Virus record (IMG/VR): IMGVR_UViG_3300028864_000016
Coordinates: 154,174-218,173 of that record
DNA length: 64,000 nucleotides
Source of the DNA: a virus
Direction: 5' to 3' (one strand)
A program made the translations under genes and the position numbers. The notes below the pieces were generated by a model. It was not told the origin of the DNA. It did not search any database and saw only the letters and a list, made by a program, of their open reading frames with translations. Below, piece by piece: positions 15,900-24,200 of this stretch (the first letter of the stretch is position 1; each line of letters opens with the position of its first letter).

Positions 15900-16450
15900 T
15901 TATTCACCCCATTATACTCTTCAAGCATCTTTCTAACTTTAGTAATTTCTTCTTGACTATGAACTGTTCCGCCAGTATTATAATCTAGATACCATTGCAA
16001 TACTTCTTTCTTAGTTTTTAGATTGTTAACATTAAATCTTATTGTTTCTCTTCTTAGAGTAGGTAATATGTCCTCAAACTCATTCCGTAAGTATCCAAAT
16101 ACTCTAAGTTCATTAGCTAAGAATTTTCTGATAGTAGTTAGTCTTTGTAATCCATCAACGCAAACCATAGGCATTTCATATTTACCATTTATATAATCTT
16201 CGCATGTACCATCAATAAAATAAGGACAGTTGAAATATATTGTTCTTGCAGTCTTACCACCTCTTAGAAAGAACTCCATATATGCTATTTGTTGTTCTTC
16301 GCTCCACACACAACCTCTTTGAAAGTCTGGATTTAATTCTAAGCCATAATCTTCAAAATAATCCTTTAACGCTGACTCTAAATAGTTTAAAGATATACTA
16401 ACTTCATATTCTCCATCTGGTGTAAATTTAGGGATATCATTGATTTTCAT
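15884..16450 (-). CDS. DUF262-like (ParB-related) protein, 188 aa
   Basis: Contains NPDFQRGCVWSEEQQIAYME and VCVDGLQRLTTIRKFLANEL, the P-x-FQR-x-W and DGxQR blocks of the DUF262 domain. In GmrSD-type enzymes and related phage proteins that domain binds NTP and controls a nuclease. Here the protein is the N-terminal domain only, with no HNH (DUF1524) half. It may be a stand-alone regulator or a decoy of host defence; that is inference. First gene after promoter 16524-16552. Confidence 0.75.
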   Translation of the reverse strand: MKINDIPKFTPDGEYEVSISLNYLESALKDYFEDYGLELNPDFQRGCVWSEEQQIAYMEFFLRGGKTARTIYFNCPYFIDGTCEDYINGKYEMPMVCVDGLQRLTTIRKFLANELRVFGYLRNEFEDILPTLRRETIRFNVNNLKTKKEVLQWYLDYNTGGTVHSQEEITKVRKMLEEYNGVNKWQEN

Positions 16451-16523
16451 TTAATTCCACTCCATTTCATTATTAATATTATACTAAACATCTATGTATC
16501 TGTCATTCCTTAACCCTAAATTA

Positions 16524-16552
16524 AGTATAAATCTTCCAGTCTAATAAGTCAA
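16524..16552 (-). promoter_or_regulatory. promoter TTGACT-17-TATACT with upstream box
   Basis: Strong hexamers with 17-bp spacing; the upstream box AAATAAATTAATAGAAATAG touches the -35. It drives 15884-16450 and the operon beyond. Confidence 0.7.
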
Positions 16553-16579
16553 TACTATTTCTATTAATTTATTTAAATA

Positions 16580-16620
16580 ATATAAAAAGTTTCTAACAAA
16601 TTTATTCTCTGCTAGAAACC
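16580..16620 (-). terminator. terminator downstream of the TnpB element
   Basis: GTTTCTA-G-CA ... TG-T-TAGAAAC forms a stem followed by TTTTTATA in the minus-strand RNA. It separates the TnpB transcript from promoter 16524-16552. Confidence 0.6.
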
Positions 16621-16790
16621 GTTACCTATGATTTATATAACTTCCTAAATCATTGTTTAATTCCTTATTCAACGTGTCCTATTTTGCATTATCACTAATA
16701 CTACTTTAGTTTGATATGACACTCCAAAGGCTTAACTTCGGGCATAACGAACCCTACACCTCAGCATTATCGTTTTAGTGTGATTTATGC
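16600..16790 (-). ncRNA. candidate TnpB guide (omega) RNA and right end
   Basis: TnpB proteins of the IS200/IS605 group use an RNA transcribed from the 3' end of tnpB and the element's right end as guide scaffold. Here the roughly 185 nt after the TnpB stop have no ORF but show hairpins: CAGCAT/ATGCTG across the stop codon (16762-16792) and ATGATTTA/TAAATCAT (16628-16653). The exact element end and guide start cannot be fixed without an empty-site comparison. Confidence 0.45.
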
Positions 16791-17927
16791 TGAATATCTA
16801 CTTAGATTTATACTTGCATTATAATCTCTATCTATAACACAACCACATTCCTCACAGATATAAACTCTATCAGATAGCTTTAGTTCCTTTTTTATATGAC
16901 CACACCCACTACAAGTCTTTGATGATGGATACCATTTATCAGCTTCAACAAATTCAATCCCATTAAACTCGCATTTATACTGCATTTGTCTTTTAAATTC
17001 ATATAAACATTGTTCTGCAATAGCTTTTGATAAATGTTTATTTTTCATCATACCTTTAATGTCAAGTGTTTCCATAACAACTCTTGATGGTTTGGTTTTC
17101 ACTATCATATTTGTTGCTTGGTGTAAATGATTATTTCTTATATTTGTTAATTTTCTATAGACTAATTTTATTTGTTTTTCCAACTTAATCATATTATTAG
17201 TCTTATTTAATTGGTAACAATTTTCACTCTCTTTCTTAATTTTATTATTTTCATATTTTCGATTAACTTGTTTTTGTAATCTTTTTAATTTCTTTTCTGT
17301 TTTCTTAACTTTTTTAGTTTTATTAATATTTTTGAATGTCATTCCATTGGAGCATATTGCTAAATCTTTGATTCCAAGGTCTATTCCTATTGATAAATCT
17401 TTATTCAATCCAACCTTAGTTTCATTGTGTTCAAACCCAAATGTTAGATACCAATATTTTCCGTCAAAATAACACCTTGGATTATTATATTTGGGCAAAT
17501 TGGGAATGTTATAATTAGTTTTATACTTAACTTTTCCTATTTTTTCTAAATTTACTTTGTTATCTTGAAATTTTATAGCATCATATCTAACATAAAATGA
17601 TTGTTTTGAGTTTTTCTTAGTTTTAAATTTAGGATAATTAGATAATCCTTTGAAAAAATTTTTATATGCCGTATTTAAATCTTCAAATGCTTGTGATGTG
17701 ACTTGAGCACTCACTTCTTTTATCCATTGATAATTTATATCTTTCTTTAAAACATTATTAAATTCTTTTCTGATTATAGTTTTTGATGGATTTTGTCCTT
17801 GTTTGTAAGCATCTTCCCATTTTGCTCTTCCCCAGTTATAAGTAAATCTTGCTATACCACATGATTTAAACATTAATGTTTCTTGTTCTTTTGTTGGTTT
17901 TAATCTTACTTTTATTGACTTTATCAT
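16785..17927 (-). CDS. tnpB: IS200/IS605-family TnpB, intact, 380 aa
   Basis: RNA-guided DNA endonuclease of a mobile element, related to Cas12. The N-terminal part has LKPTKEQETLMFKSCGIARF and TYNWGRAKWEDAY; the RuvC-like catalytic residues are present: Asp in GIDLGIKDLA, Glu in VVMETLDIKGMMKN, Asp in DRDYNAS. A zinc ribbon CSGC ... CEEC lies just before the last. Length and motifs are complete, so it should be active, unlike the catalytically dead TnpB-derived regulators. No TnpA transposase lies nearby, so the element cannot move alone. The promoter at 17952-17980 is interleaved with that of a divergent ribbon-helix-helix gene. Confidence 0.9.
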   Translation of the reverse strand: MIKSIKVRLKPTKEQETLMFKSCGIARFTYNWGRAKWEDAYKQGQNPSKTIIRKEFNNVLKKDINYQWIKEVSAQVTSQAFEDLNTAYKNFFKGLSNYPKFKTKKNSKQSFYVRYDAIKFQDNKVNLEKIGKVKYKTNYNIPNLPKYNNPRCYFDGKYWYLTFGFEHNETKVGLNKDLSIGIDLGIKDLAICSNGMTFKNINKTKKVKKTEKKLKRLQKQVNRKYENNKIKKESENCYQLNKTNNMIKLEKQIKLVYRKLTNIRNNHLHQATNMIVKTKPSRVVMETLDIKGMMKNKHLSKAIAEQCLYEFKRQMQYKCEFNGIEFVEADKWYPSSKTCSGCGHIKKELKLSDRVYICEECGCVIDRDYNASINLSRYSA

Positions 17928-17951
17928 ATTTTCACCTCTCTTTCTAAATTA

Positions 17952-18002
17952 ATAATATCATAGTGTTATCACCTTGTCAACATTTTAATTATATGCTATT
18001 AT
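17952..18002. promoter_or_regulatory. overlapping divergent promoters between tnpB and RHH gene
   Basis: Minus strand: TTGACA (17975-17980), 17 bp, TATTAT (17952-17957), reading to tnpB. Plus strand: TTGTCA (17974-17979), 17 bp, TATTAT (17997-18002), reading to the RHH gene. The two -35 boxes overlap. TTATCACCT (17966-17974) and its complement AGGTGATAA (18010-18018) flank the region and are likely operator half-sites. Confidence 0.65.
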
Positions 18003-18020
18003 ATTCTTGAGGTGATAATA

Positions 18021-18173
18021 ATGACTATTTCTAAAGATAATACTAGAACACAATTGACTATTTCTAAAGAATTAAAACAACAATTAGAACAAATTGCTAA
18101 GGAACAAAATAGAAGTTTTAATAATTTAGTTATTACTATATTACAATCATATATAATTAACACTCAAAAATAG
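18021..18173 (+). CDS. ribbon-helix-helix (CopG/Arc-type) regulator, 50 aa
   Basis: The plus-strand frame reads MTISKDNTRTQLTISKELKQ and continues QLEQIAKEQNRSFNNLVITI. The basic beta strand TRTQLTIS is followed by two helices with the N-R-S-F-N-N-L turn, the classic RHH fold that dimerises and reads DNA with its strands. GAGGTG precedes the ATG. One of only three plus-strand genes in the window, it probably represses its own promoter and that of tnpB. Too short for routine gene callers. Confidence 0.75.
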   Translation: MTISKDNTRTQLTISKELKQQLEQIAKEQNRSFNNLVITILQSYIINTQK

Positions 18174-18200
18174 GAGTAATATATTTACTCCTATAATTTA
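18172..18200 (+). terminator. terminator after RHH gene, possibly bidirectional
   Basis: AGGAGTAA and TTACTCCT form an 8-bp stem beginning at the stop codon; AT-rich tails on both sides allow use in either direction, also shielding tnpB from the operon upstream. Confidence 0.55.
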
Positions 18201-18274
18201 TTATATCCTGTTCAAATTAGAATTTTATAGTAATATGTAATGGCTACAGATAAACTATAGCCATATTCGTAATT

Positions 18275-18781
18275 TTACTTTATAATTGGCTTTCCACATT
18301 TTTCACATTTAAGACCATAACTATATTCTTCTGGGTCAAGTTCAAGTATATAATCTTCCCCTGTATTTTCTCCAAATTTGTGAATTTCTTCTTCACTTAA
18401 AGTCATACAATCTGAACAAATAATTTCTAATCTGCCTTTTTCTTGTTCATCTACTTCATATTTTTTATAAGCTTTCCATTTCTTTTCTTTTAATATCTTT
18501 TGGTTTTCTAATGGTATGTTTATAAAATTCAAATAATTTTTATATAGTATAGAATCTTCGCCATAGTATTCTTCATATATTTTCACTATCTCATCTTGTG
18601 TTTTACCATCATAGTATTTGTGTATTCCTTCAGTAGTATTTAGTTCTTTATTTTCTTTTTCAGTATAACCACCAACACTTAAATCTCCTATGTTTTCAAT
18701 GTCATATTCTATACATTTATTAAGCATCAATTTAAAATAACTGTCTTTTCCTTCTTTTATTTCTTTTCCTGTTAATATCAT
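18275..18781 (-). CDS. hypothetical protein with C-terminal zinc ribbon, 168 aa
   Basis: The ATG at 18781 follows AAAGGAAG. The last 45 residues carry CSDC ... CEKC, a zinc ribbon; the first 115 are helical and charged with no known domain. Driven by promoter 18822-18850. A GGCTA/TAGCC hairpin (about 18243-18264) follows the stop. Confidence 0.65.
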   Translation of the reverse strand: MILTGKEIKEGKDSYFKLMLNKCIEYDIENIGDLSVGGYTEKENKELNTTEGIHKYYDGKTQDEIVKIYEEYYGEDSILYKNYLNFINIPLENQKILKEKKWKAYKKYEVDEQEKGRLEIICSDCMTLSEEEIHKFGENTGEDYILELDPEEYSYGLKCEKCGKPIIK

Positions 18782-18821
18782 ATTATACACTTCCTTTTAT
18801 TAATTTGTTTTTATATGTATA

Positions 18822-18850
18822 ATTATATATGTATTACTTTAAATAGTCAA
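18822..18850 (-). promoter_or_regulatory. promoter TTGACT-17-TATAAT
   Basis: Near-consensus promoter inside the intergenic gap after the methyltransferase gene. It lacks the AAYAAATTAA box at the usual place, since the -35 lies close to the upstream stop. Confidence 0.6.
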
Positions 18851-18861
18851 CGGCATTTTAA

Positions 18862-19590
18862 TTATTTTAATTCATTAATCGCTATGTCATAATATTCTTG
18901 TTCCTTTTCAAACCCTATGTAGTTTCTATTTAATTCTTTACATGCAATAGCGGTAGTTCCACCGCCTATAAACGGATCAAGAATAATATCACACTCGTTT
19001 GAATTTAATTCTATTAATCCTTTTATGTATTCAATGGGTTTTTGAGTTGGATGTCTTTTATCTTTCCCTCTAGGTGGATTAAATTTTCTGTTCTTTGAAT
19101 AATAATCTTTTTTATTTGGACATGTATCTATGTCTAATAAATTTAATGCAGTTCCATTATCATATATTCTAACTATGTATTCTAAATTTTGACTAAATCT
19201 ATTTCTATTAAGTATGCTCAATGGTTTTTCCCAAGTGAGGATTGTCCACTTTTTCTTATTAGTTAATGCCCAGTTTAGATAATAAGGTATTAACGTATCA
19301 TTAGTAAATATGTAACAATTTAATTTAATCATTATTCTTTTAAACTCATTCATCATATTATTTATTTCATTTCCTCCAAAAGAACTCATATCTTTCATCA
19401 TAGGGCTATCAAAGTTGTACATAGAACTATTAGCTATTTTTGATTTTCCTTCTGTACCATGTGTCTTTCCACCACCTTTATTGTGAAGATATGGAGGGTC
19501 TGTTATTACTAATTTAATACTTTTATCTGGAATAGCCCTTAATCCATCCTCAGAAAAGCAATCTACATTTTTTATGTAATTATAATCCAT
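18862..19590 (-). CDS. DNA N4/N6 methyltransferase, 242 aa
   Basis: The catalytic motif TDPPY (residues 30-34) comes first and the cofactor motif DPFIGGGTTAIACKELNR near the C-terminus, the order of beta-class amino-methyltransferases. Methylates adenine N6 or cytosine N4. There is no partner restriction enzyme, so its role is probably self-protection or regulation. The 53-aa zinc protein ends 3 nt upstream of its ATG. Confidence 0.85.
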   Translation of the reverse strand: MDYNYIKNVDCFSEDGLRAIPDKSIKLVITDPPYLHNKGGGKTHGTEGKSKIANSSMYNFDSPMMKDMSSFGGNEINNMMNEFKRIMIKLNCYIFTNDTLIPYYLNWALTNKKKWTILTWEKPLSILNRNRFSQNLEYIVRIYDNGTALNLLDIDTCPNKKDYYSKNRKFNPPRGKDKRHPTQKPIEYIKGLIELNSNECDIILDPFIGGGTTAIACKELNRNYIGFEKEQEYYDIAINELK

Positions 19591-19593
19591 ATG

Positions 19594-19755
19594 CTAATTT
19601 TCACCTTCTCTCAAGGTAAATTCTGCTTCAGCATTACATTCCTCATTAGAACACAAATACCTTTTAACTATTCCTTTTTCATTATCTATACTAATATCTT
19701 CTAAGTCGATATCATCCATCCACATCATTTCAAAATCACAATAAGGACATTTCAT
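19594..19755 (-). CDS. small zinc-ribbon protein, 53 aa
   Basis: ATG at 19755 follows AAAGGAAG. CPYC at residues 3-6 and CSNEEC at 35-40 form a zinc ribbon; reads MKCPYCDFEMMWMDDIDLED. This resembles phage zinc fingers of the late-control Ogr/Com type in spacing only. Com-type proteins regulate the adjacent methyltransferase gene in phage Mu, which makes its position just before a methyltransferase suggestive. Confidence 0.7.
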   Translation of the reverse strand: MKCPYCDFEMMWMDDIDLEDISIDNEKGIVKRYLCSNEECNAEAEFTLREGEN

Positions 19756-19852
19756 TTTCAATCTTCCTTTCTTCTATTAATTTATTACGTTCAGATAAAT
19801 CATTTATTTTATTATCTTTTTAATTTCAAAATCAATTGCTTGTGATAATATT
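19756..19852 (-). pseudogene. possible frameshifted small coding sequence
   Basis: One frame from 19858 reads LGIILSQAIDFEIKK and stops; another then reads KDNKINDLSERNKLIEERK and overlaps the start of the zinc-ribbon gene. Adding one A to the A5 run in ATTAAAAAG would join them into one coiled-coil-like protein. No good start codon or ribbon-binding site is seen, so this is tentative. Confidence 0.25.
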
Positions 19853-20594
19853 ATTCCCAATAGTAGTATAGATGAGTACTATCTGCAATTCCTCTTTTTT
19901 CTTCTTTACTACTATTTATAGTAAAATACCCACAATTCGTATCGTATCCATATAAAAGTTCCCCTCCATCTATAACTAAAGCTATTTGATCATCCGTTAA
20001 GTTATGAGGATTTGATAAAACTTTATACTTTTCACTTTGCCCTCTTTTAATTTTTTCAATGCAAGTGTAAGTTTCCAATTCTTTATCTGTTATAACATAA
20101 TTAAATTCTGACACTCTAGCTTTTTCACTTATTTTATAATAAATATCTTTATTTTTCTTTAAAATTTCCTTAAAATTATCCTCTTTATAATAGTCTATAT
20201 TAACTAAATAGTACTTTATATCGTCCAATATATTAGATATATAATTTAAAGATTCTATTTTAACTCTATCTATAGATTCACATAGTTTAGATTCGTCATC
20301 ATTTTCAAGATTTAAATTTATTTGAAAAACTTTTTCACTTATTTCCCTAACATCATCCTCCATTTTTATAATAATATCAATATCGCAAATAACATAATCC
20401 AGATTCTTATATGATATATTTATATTAAATTTTGTTTTCATCTTTAAAGGAAAATTCCAGAATAATTTTAATACCCATTCTTTATCAGAATTCATTTCAA
20501 ATTCTTTTCTTATTTTTGTCATATCACATATTGTTTCATTTATAAATTCCAAGCAGATATTCATGTATTTTTTAACTAGATTTTCATTTATCAT
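19851..20594 (-). CDS. hypothetical protein, 247 aa
   Basis: The ATG at 20594 follows AAAGGAGG. Two parts: a long helical N-terminal region (to about residue 175) and a C-terminal region with HNLTDDQIALVIDGGELLYG and DTNCGYFTINSSKEEK. No family recognised. Lies between two methyltransferase genes. Confidence 0.65.
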   Translation of the reverse strand: MINENLVKKYMNICLEFINETICDMTKIRKEFEMNSDKEWVLKLFWNFPLKMKTKFNINISYKNLDYVICDIDIIIKMEDDVREISEKVFQINLNLENDDESKLCESIDRVKIESLNYISNILDDIKYYLVNIDYYKEDNFKEILKKNKDIYYKISEKARVSEFNYVITDKELETYTCIEKIKRGQSEKYKVLSNPHNLTDDQIALVIDGGELLYGYDTNCGYFTINSSKEEKRGIADSTHLYYYWE

Positions 20595-20643
20595 TTTATA
20601 TTTTCCTCCTTTCTCTTTACCATAAAATAACATTTTTACCTAC

Positions 20644-21840
20644 TTATTTAATACTTTCACTTATTCTTTTTTTAGCAATTTCAAAATAAGGTTCATCTTC
20701 TGTATTCATCATTTCTATATCAATCCATTCTATATTATATCCTTCTCTATTTAATTCTTCACAACTTAGTCCATGAGTACCACTTCCAGCAGTTATATCT
20801 AATGACTTACCATCTATAGGTGTAACTAATTTAATAAGCCACTTGATTAATTTTTTAGGCTTGACTGTTATATGATTACAATAATCACCCTTTTCCTTTT
20901 TAGTTGGCTTTGCACAATATAGAAAAGGTGTATAATCATCAGAATCTATATTTAAGAAAAATCTACTTGCCCCACCTTCACTTGCTGGAATATCTTTTGG
21001 TTGTACCCTTCTCCCTCCGTTTCTCTCATGTGAAATATCCCCACTTTTCCAATCCGTACCTGCAGGTTGACCTTTCTTAATTGCTCCACTTTTTAATAAA
21101 CCGCTTTGATTATCTAATTCTTGTCCCATACATGTATCAAATATAATATTAGCTGGAAATCTACCTTCATTATGTACACAATCTCTAGCTTGGGTTAATG
21201 GTGTACTTCCAGTTCCATATAAACTATCTGCAGTTCCAAATCCTATTGACTTTGAATTCTCTGTAAAATTACATTTAGCTTTTACTAAATCTAAATCAGC
21301 TTGATTTTTATATTCAATTCTACAAGCATCAATATTCATAGCTCCTACACCATATTCTTTTATATTATCTATGTATTTTCCTTGTAATGGCTTTTGAAAA
21401 ACTGTTATAATTTCTTTAGCTGGTTTCAATCCACTTGTTTTCCATCCATTAAATTTCTCTGCTAGTTCAGTTTCATTAGCCTTATCAAATAATTTTCCTA
21501 TATCTTGATTCTTAGGGAAGCCTGTAGAATAAACCCAATCTATTTCTTCAACTATTTTAAATCCAGCATCTTCAAACGCACATTTCATTCTATGGTTTGT
21601 TTTGTGATGCCCAAATATTAACACGTATCCACCATGTTTAACGATTCTATGTAATCCTTCTGCTCTTTGTTTACACCATTCATAAAAATTACTATATGTA
21701 TCCCATTTCTTACCCATGAATTTTAAATCATATGGAAAATCAGATATACAATTGTCAAAATAATTATCTTCATATTGTTTCATTACTTCTAAATTATCAC
21801 CATTTATTAATGTTCCGTTTCCTATTTTAATTTGTTTCAT
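20644..21840 (-). CDS. DNA N4/N6 methyltransferase with DFPY variant, 398 aa
   Basis: Beta-class layout: catalytic-type motif SDFPYDLKFMGKKWD (from residue 33), a long target-recognition region in the middle, and the cofactor motif DITAGSGTHGLSCEELNR near residue 350. The usual (D/N/S)PP(Y/F) tetrapeptide is DFPY here; the first Pro is replaced by Phe, which may change base specificity or activity. Phage enzymes of this kind modify the element's own DNA. GGGGTG precedes the ATG. Confidence 0.85.
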   Translation of the reverse strand: MKQIKIGNGTLINGDNLEVMKQYEDNYFDNCISDFPYDLKFMGKKWDTYSNFYEWCKQRAEGLHRIVKHGGYVLIFGHHKTNHRMKCAFEDAGFKIVEEIDWVYSTGFPKNQDIGKLFDKANETELAEKFNGWKTSGLKPAKEIITVFQKPLQGKYIDNIKEYGVGAMNIDACRIEYKNQADLDLVKAKCNFTENSKSIGFGTADSLYGTGSTPLTQARDCVHNEGRFPANIIFDTCMGQELDNQSGLLKSGAIKKGQPAGTDWKSGDISHERNGGRRVQPKDIPASEGGASRFFLNIDSDDYTPFLYCAKPTKKEKGDYCNHITVKPKKLIKWLIKLVTPIDGKSLDITAGSGTHGLSCEELNREGYNIEWIDIEMMNTEDEPYFEIAKKRISESIK

Positions 21841-21863
21841 TTTACACCCCTTATTATTTTAAT

Positions 21864-22142
21864 TTATTTGTCAAATTCTTCGATACTGTTTATAGTAATA
21901 CAACCATCATTTATATCTGTTTTTAGTGTTTTAGAATCAACTAAAAACCATCCATCATTAAATAATTTTTCTAACTTTTCTTCAATACTTTCAATTAAGA
22001 TTAAATTTTCTATATTGCCACAAGGACATATCTCGATACAATATTCCCTTTTGTCTTCTAGTTCACTTTCTATAAAAGTGCAATGTTTTTCATTGTTATA
22101 ATCCAATTCAGGGCATTTTGTAATACATTTATAATTTTTCAT
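21864..22142 (-). CDS. Cys-rich protein, 92 aa
   Basis: Six to seven Cys in the first 45 residues (NYKCITKCPELD, HCTFIES, EYCIEICPCGN) suggest a zinc-binding site; the C-terminal half is acidic alpha/beta. The ATG follows AAGGAG. It lies immediately upstream of the DFPY methyltransferase. Confidence 0.65.
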   Translation of the reverse strand: MKNYKCITKCPELDYNNEKHCTFIESELEDKREYCIEICPCGNIENLILIESIEEKLEKLFNDGWFLVDSKTLKTDINDGCITINSIEEFDK

Positions 22143-22207
22143 GAAATATATTCTCCTTTCTTTTTAATTTATTAATATTCTTGTAAAATCCATAATTTAT
22201 TGGCTTT

Positions 22208-22939
22208 TTATGTACCACTTTTATAATCTAAATAATCTTCCCAATCATCTTCTATGTATTCTAAATGGTCTAATACTTGTAATTCTCGTTCCTTATCATA
22301 ATATTTATAATTAGGATACCAATCAAAGAAATCTTTATCATGTTTACTAGAATTACAAGTTGTACAAGCTGGTATCATATTTTCAAGAATATATCCTCCA
22401 CCATTAACTACAGAAATAAAATGATCTTGTGCTAACTGTCTATTATTTTCTTTAAGTTCGTCTTCTTCAGTTTTACCACAATATGCACAACAATTATTAA
22501 AACAAGATTTTATGTATCTCCATTGTTCTCCTGTTAATGTAAATGGAAGCTTGTCCATTCGTTCTCTTCTTCTAGTTTGAAGTTCTATTTTCTTATCAGG
22601 ATTATCTATAAAATATGTCCTAAAATAATCTCTATAATATTCTATATTTTCCACCCTATATTTATCATTTCTATTTTTATATCTTTCTTTATGAGCTTGA
22701 TAATATTCTCTACTGTTCTTTTCAAACAATTCTTTGTAATGTTCTTTATTGTTTTCATAATATGTTCTATTTTGTATTTTTATTTTATCTTTCTTTTCTT
22801 GGTATCTTTTAATATTATATTCTTTCATGCATTGTTTACAAGTTCTCGATAAGCCATCTTTACAATTTTTGTCTCTATCAAAATATTCAGATGTGGCTAT
22901 AACTTCTTGTTTACATTTATTACATTCTTTTGTTTTCAA
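22208..22939 (-). CDS. HNH endonuclease, 243 aa
   Basis: An N-terminal zinc domain (CNKC ... CKQC) of the phage endonuclease-VII-like type is followed by a charged linker and an HNH core: CAYCGKTEEDEL, QDHFISVVNGG, ENMIPACTTCNSSKHDKDF. Likely a homing-type nuclease that spreads among related phages. TTG at 22939 appears to be the start, with GGGAAG upstream. Confidence 0.8.
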   Translation of the reverse strand: MKTKECNKCKQEVIATSEYFDRDKNCKDGLSRTCKQCMKEYNIKRYQEKKDKIKIQNRTYYENNKEHYKELFEKNSREYYQAHKERYKNRNDKYRVENIEYYRDYFRTYFIDNPDKKIELQTRRRERMDKLPFTLTGEQWRYIKSCFNNCCAYCGKTEEDELKENNRQLAQDHFISVVNGGGYILENMIPACTTCNSSKHDKDFFDWYPNYKYYDKERELQVLDHLEYIEDDWEDYLDYKSGT

Positions 22940-23004
22940 ATAACTCTTCCCTTCTTTTTATTAATTTATCAACATACTGTTAAAATCAACCTTCTACTTG
23001 GTTT

Positions 23005-23511
23005 TTATTTAAATAATTCATCTAATCTTGATTGTTCATCTATCCACTTATTTCCTTTATTTTTGTTTATGTTATCAATAGCATTTCTAAAAATCATTAT
23101 ATCATTACTAATCTGTTCTAATAATTTTTTAGGTGAATTATGATTCCACCCACTTTTTAGATTTTCAAATAATCGAGAATTACAATTTTCTTTAGCATTA
23201 TGATATATTACAATATCTTCAACTTTTATATAAACAAATATATGTCTATCTGATTCTTCTTCAAACCCATATGAAATATTACCCAAATTAATATTAAATC
23301 TTTCTCTACTAATATTATAATTCAATAAAGTATAATGATACTCAAGTGTTTCATATGTTGCATATGGAAATTCTATAGTTAGTAATTCTTTAAAATTTGA
23401 CTTTTCGTTTATCATTTTCCCCAATGTTGTTAATTCGCTTATTATATTTTCTGGATTTTCTGGATTTTCTAAACTTTCTGTTTTGTTACTTTTATTTTTT
23501 CTAAAAAACAT
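23005..23511 (-). CDS. hypothetical protein, 168 aa
   Basis: Begins with a basic stretch (MFFRKNKSNK) and the short repeat ENPENPEN, then alpha/beta sequence (YGFEEESDRHIFVYIKVED). The ATG follows GGAGAGG. No family recognised. Confidence 0.65.
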   Translation of the reverse strand: MFFRKNKSNKTESLENPENPENIISELTTLGKMINEKSNFKELLTIEFPYATYETLEYHYTLLNYNISRERFNINLGNISYGFEEESDRHIFVYIKVEDIVIYHNAKENCNSRLFENLKSGWNHNSPKKLLEQISNDIMIFRNAIDNINKNKGNKWIDEQSRLDELFK

Positions 23512-23566
23512 TTTAACCTCTCCTTATATTATATTAATTTATTAAACTCTTGCTAAAATTAACTTT

Positions 23567-23953
23567 TTATCTAGACTTATCCTCTATAGATATAACCTCA
23601 ACATTATATTCATTACAAAATTCTTCTATTAAAGTATCAGAATATATACAGGTATAATCAAACATATACCATTTAGATAATTCTTGATTTTTCCAATAGT
23701 CACTCAATAAAATTAAAGTTTGTTTTTCTTTATAATTCTCAACAATAACAGTTTTAATAATTTCTTCATCTTCATCTTTGAATGTTATTTCTGTTCCAAC
23801 TGGTAAAACAGATTTCACACCTTTTTCTAGTCTGCCTATAGTTTGTTTTAATTCGTCTATCTCATGCTTGATTTCTATTCCATCGTTAATATTTTGTTTA
23901 TATTCTCTTTTCTTTTCTTCTAATGCTTTTTGATATCTTTCTAAATCACTCAT
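23567..23953 (-). CDS. coiled-coil plus beta domain protein, 128 aa
   Basis: Residues 1-45 form a coiled coil (LERYQKALEEKKREYKQN), the rest is beta-rich (SVLPVGTEITFKDEDEEIIK). The ATG follows AAAGGAG. Such two-part proteins may be tail or chaperone accessories, but no match is recognised. Confidence 0.65.
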   Translation of the reverse strand: MSDLERYQKALEEKKREYKQNINDGIEIKHEIDELKQTIGRLEKGVKSVLPVGTEITFKDEDEEIIKTVIVENYKEKQTLILLSDYWKNQELSKWYMFDYTCIYSDTLIEEFCNEYNVEVISIEDKSR

Positions 23954-23965
23954 ATGTTCTCTCCT

Positions 23966-24199
23966 TTAACAATTAATTAATACTTTTCCAGTACCTTTAC
24001 AATTTATACATTGAAAATCCTCAATGGTTGGATTACGTCCCTCATGCTGAAAATAGTCTTTAGGATAATAATCCCAGATTCCAGTACCCTCGCATTCAAA
24101 ACATGGAACAAATCCATAACCTTGCTTAATATTTTGTCTAGTTACTTTAACTTTCATGGGCGTTTCTCTATACCACCCTAAATATGCTATTACTTTCAT
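23966..24199 (-). CDS. DnaJ-type zinc-finger protein, 77 aa
   Basis: Two CxxCxGTG modules (CFECEGTGIWDYY and CINCKGTGKVLINC) form a zinc ribbon like that of DnaJ. ATG at 24199 is taken, four codons into the longest frame; its ribosome-binding site is weak. Overlaps or abuts 24201-24383. Confidence 0.65.
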   Translation of the reverse strand: MKVIAYLGWYRETPMKVKVTRQNIKQGYGFVPCFECEGTGIWDYYPKDYFQHEGRNPTIEDFQCINCKGTGKVLINC

Positions 24200-24200
24200 A

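Noticed and set aside
21832-22101. Plus-strand open frames opposite minus-strand genes, here and in many other places
   Set aside because: Antisense shadows of AT-rich genes: hydrophobic, lacking ribosome-binding sites, covered by better minus-strand genes.
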